From NCBI GenBank assembly GCA_009760855.2, contig WPIO01000031.1:949001-1013000 (forward strand): DNA of 64,000 nt, given 5' to 3'. Below, one piece after another: positions 15,001 to 24,700 of this stretch. Source of the stretch: Cristatella mucedo (Eukaryota > Bryozoa > Phylactolaemata > Cristatellidae). Position 1 is the stretch's first letter. The number at the start of each line of letters is the position of its first letter. Both the position numbers and the translations under genes were made by a program. The notes under the pieces were generated by a model. It ran no database searches, was not told where the DNA came from, and worked only from the letters and a program-made list of their open reading frames with translations.

Positions 15001-17635
15001 GTATGTTAAATTTATCATCATTCAATTTAAGAAAATTTGCTGTCATCCATGTGCAGATGTCATCAATACATGCAGCAAGGGAGTTGGGAGAATTCGACGT
15101 GCTGGAGGGCTGGAAGGGTTCGAAGCAAATGTACAACTGGGTGTCATCTGCGTAGAAGTGAAAGCCTAGATTGTGCCTGGCAATCACATCAGCAAGAGCG
15201 AGGGGGACCAAGCACAGAGCCTTGAGGTACCCCATATTTCAGAAGTTCCTCGGATGATAGGTATCCATTCACATCATTACTCTGGAGTCTCTCACTGAGA
15301 TAGGACCTGAAGTGCAGTGCAGTGTCAGTGATGCCCAGGCGAGATGAGAGATGCTCGAGAAGGACTTGGTGATCGATAGTTCAAAAGCTGTCGAGATATC
15401 GAACAAAACCAGCAGAGATACTCTACCTATGTCTGCATTCCTAAGTAGGTCGTTGTACACCCGACGTGATGCTGACTCTGTAGAGTGATTAGCTCTAAAG
15501 CCAGACGAGTTTACTAACAGGGTTTGAATTTCGATATATGAGTTCAGTTGGTCTGCCACGACTCATTTCAGTGTCTTTGATAGGAATGGTAGAAAGGAAA
15601 CTGGGCAGAAGTTGCTCAAGTTCTCTTGTACTAGTGTTGCTTTCTTGAGTAGTGAATGGCCCGACTACAGCCTTTTTGACAGGTGCTGAGGCATTACCTG
15701 AGGCCAGTGACATTTTTATGGTGTTAATTATGCATGGCGGCAGCAGATGAATGCATCGTAGAAGCAGGACGGTGGGGATAGGGTCCAAAGAACCAAGTTC
15801 TCTCATCATTTGATGATGCCGACTCGCATGCTGTTCAGTTGAATTCTCATTGTCACTGTCGTCATAGTAACTCGGTCTTGCCTCCTCTGGCTTTCAGTCG
15901 ACTTCGTCCACGGGATGGACTCGGCAGAGTGGTTGTTGTGGGCCAATTGCTTACCTGATTGTCGGTTCAGTGGAGGGGCAGGGCCTCAGGCAGCAGTCCC
16001 CTGTTGCATCTTGACGTATTCGTTGTACTCTAGGACTTAGGGCTTTCATCCATTCCTCATAAGCAAATCGGTTGTAAGATTGCTAATATTTAAAAAACTG
16101 CCTGCCATCATTGTAATTGACCAAGGATTTTTATAGTGATTTAAGCCAAATGTGGGTTGTCAGTGCTAACTTAATCTGTATTTTTTTCTGTGTTGCCATC
16201 ACAGGCAATTACATGAGGGCTGTGCAATTTGTCTTTCAAAAATATCTAATGACTAGTGCCTTAGATTCCATGTCCGAGATCGTGACCAACTGCTATACGG
16301 TTACCATTACCTTCATTCTTTTCTGCTTTGCGACATTTCCGTATTGCTCCAATGCTATGCACGTTAGCACATAAGATATCAACTCTTTGTGTGCGATGAC
16401 TGGTAGGCATTCGAACAAAGACCGAATGCTTGCAATGAAATGACGTTTTCAGGCATTGATGTTTCACAGTGGCGTTTTCATAAATCGGTGTATTTGATAG
16501 AAAAATATTTAGAAAAAGTGTTTGTGAAACTTAAAAATTGGCAATGTCCCTATTGATAGTACCTTAAAAGCAACTGCATTGACTATTTTTGTAGATACTT
16601 TTTGTAGATACTAGACATGCCGGGTATACGAAAATTCTAAGCATTGTCTATGCTGATTTCTTAATTTCCAATCCATAGCCAATCGGCATGCCGTCTGACC
16701 ATCCAGTTGACTGCATTTACTACAGCCCAAATGTGGGCTTGGCACCAACTGGGACTTAGCAGCATTCAATTGCTAGGCAATTGCGTATGGTGAGACTTTT
16801 GTGCATTGGAACCTGTGGAAGATGGTTGGTTCAAATATTATGGATAACACTAAGATACCCGGTCGGCTACGTGTTCCTGCACCCACAAGGGCAAGCTGAT
16901 TTCAGAATGAATCCTCATCGGTTTACCCCTGCCTGGGTTCATGCTCAAAGCCTGCTGCTGGCTGCTACTGAGGAGCCATTAGGCAACGATATGAACAGGT
17001 ATCGACTAGGTGAACAAGGTGTGTTTGCCCAAAACATGTAAAAGAAACCGCTTTTGTCTGTCAAGCATCAAGTCGCTTGTTTTCAGTGTGCTAGGATGAA
17101 AGCACATTTACCTATAAAGACTAGAGCAAAGTCGAAGGGTGTCATATCACATCTGTATGCTAGCTTTTTTCAAGTTTACATGACGTGAGGAGACCGATAC
17201 TGCCAGATGCTTGGGACTGCTTAATTGCCTCTATGTCCAAGTGGCAGATGATTGCTAATCGTGGTAGTGCAACGTCACTATAACTTATTTAAGTTGTTCT
17301 GAAACTTTGCTTGTACCCTATGTAATCAAATTTTATATACTTTGCATGATTACAGTAGATTGCAATAACTTTTTTTTTATACCAGAAGCAGAACTTTTGG
17401 TGCTGTGGCTATTTTAGGCAGCCTCGTCAATACTTTTGCGCACTCGAGTGGAAATTTGGCTGTCGGTTCAGTCACATTTGCCAAATTTGTAATTGTGTTT
17501 TAGGGTCATAGCTATTCTTCGACATGTCTCAATCGATTCATCAGTTGCATTCCTGTTTAACATGGCATTCCGGGTAAGCTTGCATTACATTTTATTTCAG
17601 TTGCTGTTGGTTGCTGTTGATGTCTCCTCTCTTTC

Positions 17636-17688
<53 letters not shown>

Positions 17689-20600
17689 GCGTGTATGTGT
17701 GTGCGTATGCGTGTATGTGTGCTCACGGCACATGAATGTGCGCAACTCCTGTTTACTGTGAAGGTTGCATTGTTCCAGTCAGCATTTTTTCTACATCAGC
17801 AAATGGTTGCCAGGGGGACGAGTTGATCCTAACGAGAAACATACAATTGGAGCAAAACTATGCGGCTCGGCATATCTTTCGTAAACGTCACGACTTCGAC
17901 ATTACACTGCTCTTCATTAATCTTCACTGGCGGCCTGTCAAGCATCGTAACTTCTTCGATATTCTTTCACTCACCAATGATCTCTCTGTTCTCTTCCTCT
18001 GGCCTACCTATTTGAATTAGTTTCAGATCGGGCCTACCATCTCACTCTCGATGTTCTTTCTTTAGTCGATTGGTTGTGCTACCATTTAGCACCGAGGGTC
18101 CTTTGCCACGTGCTTCCCCCCCCCTGCGTAGTGCTGTCAGCGTACTTGGAACAACGTCGCTTTGTTCCGTGCACGTTGCACGGCCGTGTGTGCCTCCGAT
18201 CATACCTTGCGCCACCGAACGTTTGTGAGTGAATCAGAACGAGTTCTGCCGATGCAGCATGCAGAGCACTGCAAAGTGGTGTCGGCAACGTCTGCGCGTT
18301 GAGCCAGCGTTAAAAGCCGTGCCCTGTGGCCTGCCCAGCATCGGTCTTTCAGGGGTAAGCTGTGATGGCACTCTATGTAAGGTGGTTACTCTTTACGACC
18401 TCGGTCCCGAGGTTGAGGGTTCGGATCCTGCTGTGTGTGATTCTTTATTGCCACTGCAAGTGGTGGTGATAGCCTTTAAGGCTCTTCTGCCGCAAAGCAA
18501 AAAGAGGCTGTTAAATCAGCTGGTAGATTTTCTTTACTTCGTACGATGGCATCTCTGTCTGTCCTGCCGGCTCACACATCATCATCGCCGCATTTTCGGC
18601 TGGCCTCACTCAGCTACCGTGCCACGTTCTTCCTGCCACGTTCATCGTGCCCCAGCCGTCCACATGCTTCCGGAGGCCTGCACACACTCCATCGTTCTGG
18701 CACTGTGCAGGAGACCAAAGCAGGAATGGCCAGCGCCTAGTCCGTGCGCCTCCTCCCACCGCCATAGTGGCCCCTCCCATCTGTAGGACCAGCTGGTGGA
18801 CGAGAGTGTGCGCTTCCGAGCGCTGAACTGTCTGCTCACCATGTGCAAGATGGAAGACCTCGAGAAGCTAACTGGGATGTGTGCACCCGACTATCGGTAC
18901 GTACCATCTCTTTCTCATTTGCTTCAATGATGTGAGTGCCTTGCTGCAGCAGATATCTAGCGAGGCCCGACCTCTTCCTTTGCCACGAGAGTGGGCTGAA
19001 ATGTTAAGCCTGCCGCCCTTCCGTCTGAGGCGTCGGCCACGGGTGCTCTGTAGGCGGGAGCAGGGTCGCGCCGGCTCGCTTGCAGCGCTCAGCCAATCAC
19101 TGCTGCCTAGACTGGCCGTGCCGCCAAGAGGAAAGCTGCCTCGATTTTTTCTCCCTCCATTTTTGCCAGCAAGAAATACGAAGACTTCGACCTGCTGCTG
19201 AAGCTGAGGGCCTTTCGGATGACTTATAGTTTGGGCAGCATGGCTCAGTGTGGCAAGGACACCATCATCCGAAACCTCTGGCAGAGGCACCGTTCCGAGC
19301 CGCAGGTACAGCTCCTGCTCATGGGGCAGCGCTGCCTCTTACTCCACCCCCTGCACTGGCGCCCGGAAAGAGGCCCTTGGTAATCGTGCGATCTTGAACC
19401 TAACGGCAAGCTTGGGTTGTTTATGAAGTTGCCGCTGAAAGTCCAGACTCACTACATGGGAGGGCATGCTTAGTCTATTCTTAGTCATGGGAGGGCATAC
19501 TTGGTGGCGTGCTTTTCCCTATTCTGGTCTTGAGTATTCGTTGTCTTGCAGAAGAAAGGACAGCCCCTTCATTCGACTCCAGCCTACCTATCAGATCTAA
19601 CTCCCCCACCAGGCTAAGCACCTTACCACTCACTTTTCGGAATCTAACTGTTTACCCATCCTCGTATTGCTCGCTAGATAAGGCGGTTGCTTTTCACGAT
19701 ATTGGCCCCGAGGTCGTGGGTTCGAATCCTGCGGTGGGCGATCCTTTATCGTCACTGTAAGCGGTGGTGATAGCCGTAAAGGCTCTTTCGTTGCTATACA
19801 AAACGAGGCTGTTAAATCAGCTAACATTTTTTTATAAACCTCAAATCCTTTGGAGATCGTGCCTTTATTTTGTGTGCTCCCAAAGCCTGGAACTCACTTT
19901 TGACTGGCGTCACGACATCCCCTGACTTGACCACATTTATAAAGAAACTAAAAATGCATTTACTTATCACAGCATTTAGTGGGTACCTGTGATTCGTCCT
20001 TTATGTGGTTATGCGTACTGACACTGTGCATAATGCCACTAACCATACTTGCATGCTGACCCTGTGCATGTCACTCCTTACCATGTTATTCTTGTTGTTT
20101 GTTGAGCTGGTTACCTGTAGCCATTCGATTGAGCTTCCTTTGCAGCTGATGTAAAGTGCTTAGAAAGAAATTGAGTTATGAGGGCACTATATTGAATGTA
20201 TAATTATTATTATTATTGCCTGTCGTGACACCTTGCACGATGCCCGAGCAGCTGCTGCTGCAATCACGTTTCTCTTTTGCCTACATGCCACATACCCAGC
20301 ATCTGAAAGAAACCGGACAGCCGTACCGTCAACTTTCTGTTAAGCCAACATAATGTCTATAGCCTATGCACCCAGTTTGGGTGTCCCTTCTCCGAAGTGA
20401 CCTCTTGCCAAATGACCCCTTCAGCTCCATAGTTAAGCCTGCCTACTTCACGCTGCCTAATATTGGAAAAACTAGGTACGTGCTGTCACTTGGCATCTCT
20501 GTAAATGGGTCCATCTGAAAATCTCTTCGTGCAGGCCTTTCTGCCTGTGCATAGAGATACTTGCAATTGGCGTCTGTCGTGAGTGTCCTATATGGCGCGT

Positions 20601-21301
20601 CACATCACTTCTCCCCGACCAGCCTTGACTATCCATCAAGTTGTACATCGATTGCAAGGTCCTTTCAACTAGCTTTTAGGTCCCTGCATTCACTTGCTCC
20701 GGCTCACCTATTTGCAATACTTACTCCTCGTGCCTCCTAGCGCACCATCTGGTCTTCTGACTCTGGTCGTTTAAGTATACCTCTAACCAACCTAAATTCT
20801 TTCGAGACCGTGCCTTCAGTTCCAAGCACCTAAAAATTGGAACTTTACCATCTGACGTAGCAACCCCCCCCCCGACTTAAGGATGAGACCGATGTTTACT
20901 GTGATGACGTAAACGTTGTCATCACGGCAGGTTGTGAACCTCCTTGGCTCGAGAAAGGCTTTATGCTACGTACAATGCAAATAAGACTATAACCATCCAT
21001 GTGATGGCAAATGATATTGTGAATATCAAGGGTGTGCCTGGTTAGCTTAATTATGTGCTATCTACCGTGAGCTTCAGTGTGCCATTTTGGTTTGCTTGCT
21101 CGTAGTGGACGTTCAATTACGACTGTCTATCTAAATGTTACCTAAATTTCATCAACTCATTTACTAAATGATGTGCATCCACTAGATCTTTTGTGAATAG
21201 ATATTGGACTCAATTGTAGCACATTTGGACTAGAACACGATTAAAAGTTCCAACGTGCGAATGAGTTTAAAAGGTATACACAACTCAGCCATGCTCATGT
21301 G

Positions 21302-21351
<50 letters not shown>

Positions 21352-21749
21352 AGTGGCCACCGACGTTGTTGTGCAATAGTATGGTTGAAGTAAGTGTTTG
21401 ACAACGAAGTACTGATGGTAAAGAGGCCCTCAAACGTGCACGTAGGGTATAGGGTCATTACTGATCTGAGACGAGCGATTTATTATTTCAAATGGTAAAA
21501 TCTAGAAAAGTGGCTATGAAATGCCACTATTCAGACTCGGTTCACTTGCAATATGAAGGAATACCAGAGTTGAATTGCACTACCAGCGAGCTAGATCTAG
21601 ACACGGGATAATTCGTAGGCTTTAAGAACCGATACTGACTTTTAACAATTGTCGTATTTTAGAAGTCGTTAGTAAAAGAACCGGTTTGTATTTTTTTCTG
21701 TTAATGTTCTTTGCTTTGCTCTTATGCCGAGGTAGGGCGGTGACGATTG

Positions 21750-21785
<36 letters not shown>

Positions 21786-24700
21786 GTATATGTATTACAT
21801 ATATATATATCGGGTATACGATTGTATGAACCTCCAATTGCATGCTAAATCTAGATTGACATGAGCGAACACGGAACACGATGACATACCAAGCGACCCT
21901 AGTTACCTCACCAGGCTTCGGCTACAGTTTGAAATGTCTTTCTGCAGTCACAGCCACCGTGCCACCGTGTTTGTTCAATGTGTCACAAATAAATGGATGC
22001 TCCAATTAACCTCAGGCTTGCTTAACCGAAAGCTACCCAAACAGAACATGTTATAGTCGGCATGTTCAGTCCTCTTGGAGTTTTTCCGGGGAAGGGTGTA
22101 GCAGGACTCGGTGGTGTATGCACATATTTCCGAATAAATGAATAATTTTGGCCGGAATCGTCACTGTGCTTCTAGGAACAGAGGGATGCCAATTTCGTTC
22201 GCATGCCTATCGATATGTAGCAAGCTTGTGAATTTCATGTGAGAGTTGTCATTCGTTTGAAATTAAAGCATCTTCATTTGCACGTGACGATTGCCATTTA
22301 GGTTAGAGCTTAGGCTTCATGCATTGATACATGGCAAACAAAATAGGCGACGTGCGTATTTTCAAGGGTCTCTTCCAGTACCGCCAGGTGTCGTTCCGGT
22401 GGAGCCAGAATTCGTGCATCGTTAATTGGAGATTCTGGGTGTTGTGGAACTTTGACCTTCAAGCACTGCTCATCTTAATTTATTCACAGATGCCTTGCAG
22501 CATTCTTATTGTCGCTGATTATTGTACAAATGGTAGCTGCTTTTGCTGTGCTATTCTAAATATCCTGGCAGCAGTGATCGACGATTAAAATCTTCAGTTG
22601 ATGCTAATTAGCTGTGTAATAATAAATTATTATTTATCTGAAGGAACATTTCACGGCAACTGAACGTGTGCATTTAGATTTTATTAACTGTGTAGAGCCA
22701 ACTGTGCAGTACTTTGTAAGATAGACAATAGACATAAAAATTAACCCCGTGTTGTGCAGCATAGAAAAGACCTAGCACGATCAAGCAAAGCATAGTGCTA
22801 TGCCAAAGGCAGGGCACGGGGGAAGGCCATGTTGCTTTCTTTAGCACCGCCTTTGCACTGCATTTCTGTGACCTAGCACGCGCGAGACGGAGCTTTTTGC
22901 TTGCAGAAGGTGTATGGGGATTGGCCTGCCCTGACATCTCTTCTTCCGGAACTTGCAATGCTGCTGCACAAAGCCCATGTATAGCTTGCCGAGAATCTGA
23001 TTCGATGGAACCCCATGCAACTAGTGGGTGTACATATTTTAGATGTGGCGATGTTTCTGATGTGTAACGGTCCCAAAATTGAATCAGAAATTGCTTAGTA
23101 TCCGAACTGAAGAACGATCATCATATCACCTCAACGTATTCTCACCCTCTATAGATCCTATATAAGCTGTCGAATTTTAGAATGGCCCTGCTCGAAAAAC
23201 GAGCACGTAGGCAAAATTCCAGTATACACAGCAAGTAAGTTCATGCAATGGTGTGGTTAGAAAAGTCAGTTGTTGTAATAGAAGGCAGTCATTGTGTGTC
23301 CCTAAGCTACATTTTGGTAGCTCGTGACCACAGCTGCTGCACCAATCCTTTGGGAAGCTCGAAACTTGACTCGCTAAAATTGTGCAAGCAAATTATTTTC
23401 TAGTTTACTGAGTTTAAATTATTTTCTAGTTTACTGAGTTTTTTGTACATTCGAAGAAGGCAAGAAATATGGAAAAAATTTAGAATCTTCTTAATTTTGG
23501 TTCCAGAGAATTCTGAAAAAAGACAATGCCTAAGTAATTGTACGATATCCACAACTCAGTTTATGGAGGTCACAAGTTACCCGATCGCTTTGGTTTGGAT
23601 TGAGAAAGTGTTCGTCCTTGCTCTTTGTATGTTTGATGGACCTTTGTACATTCGGTTGTGCAAAAATCGTCTGGAAATCGTCAAATCCAGGGTTTGTGCT
23701 CACTTATGAATGGTGGTGTATGTATACATACCTAGCACAAACACATATACATATTTTTTAGTGGAGGAGCACTAGTAATTACAGCTGAACCACAGAATCG
23801 TGATTAGATTGATGAATATAATATCGGATAGTGTTGCAGAAGTATTTTCAGGACCAGCATGCAATAAAGTATCCACTATCACGGTACTGTGGGCTGATCT
23901 TTGTTGTCATACGTTACAGGCATTGAAGCTTATCTGTGACCTATGCATAAAATACAAGTTTACTGATCTGGTCTTTATTGGTGGACTGTTACATCAGCTA
24001 GTGGAGGTCAAGCAGGTAAGGAAAGCACTTTGCTATCAGTTGGCTTTAGCTCCCAAAGTAACCACGTTTTGCTCCGTGATGGTCAATCCCATTTCGGGTT
24101 GATCGGAAGAGACTACGCTTTTGTGGATAATGCATTGGCTGGCTAAGCCGGCCCCTTGCTGTTCTTCTCTCGGTTGTGTATATCTGTTATCAACGCTAGC
24201 CCGTAGGGGTGCTGTGAGCTTCGAGATAGGTACACACCTGACTGGTACTAAATCAAGTTATTCTGTACTTGTTTGGTCCTCATCTAAGTATGCCTAGTGA
24301 TGTGTATATTTCGGCAAACTCATACTGTTTGTGAATCCCATGTGAGCTTAGCCATATGTCTGTGGGGCGCAGAGTAGAAGTACTCACGAAGACCGTGAGA
24401 GCTACATAGCTCTACCAAACTGCATGCTAAAGATAGGTGTGGATATTTAAGGTGCTCGCTTTTCACGGCCCAGGTCGTCGGTTTGAGTTGTGCAGTGGGC
24501 GATTATTTATTGCCCACTGCAAGTAGTGGTGGTAGCCGGTAAAATCTTGTCTGCTGGTATAAAAATGAGGCTGTTAAATCAGCTAACCTGATTGTTGCTA
24601 CTTTTTTTTTTACCTATAGACTGCCATCTTTCCTGCTCTCTCGATCTCTCGTTTGTTCGACGATGAAAACCCAGTGGCTTTCTTTGCATATGCAAAGTCC

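Larger units (their letters stand above)
20872..23919. other. Intron sequence with microsatellites only
   Basis: KNTC1 intron k-l. Apart from a (CA)n and a (TA)n run and a 28-bp duplication at 23390-23442, no repeat family or exon was recognised in 3 kb. Confidence 0.4.
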
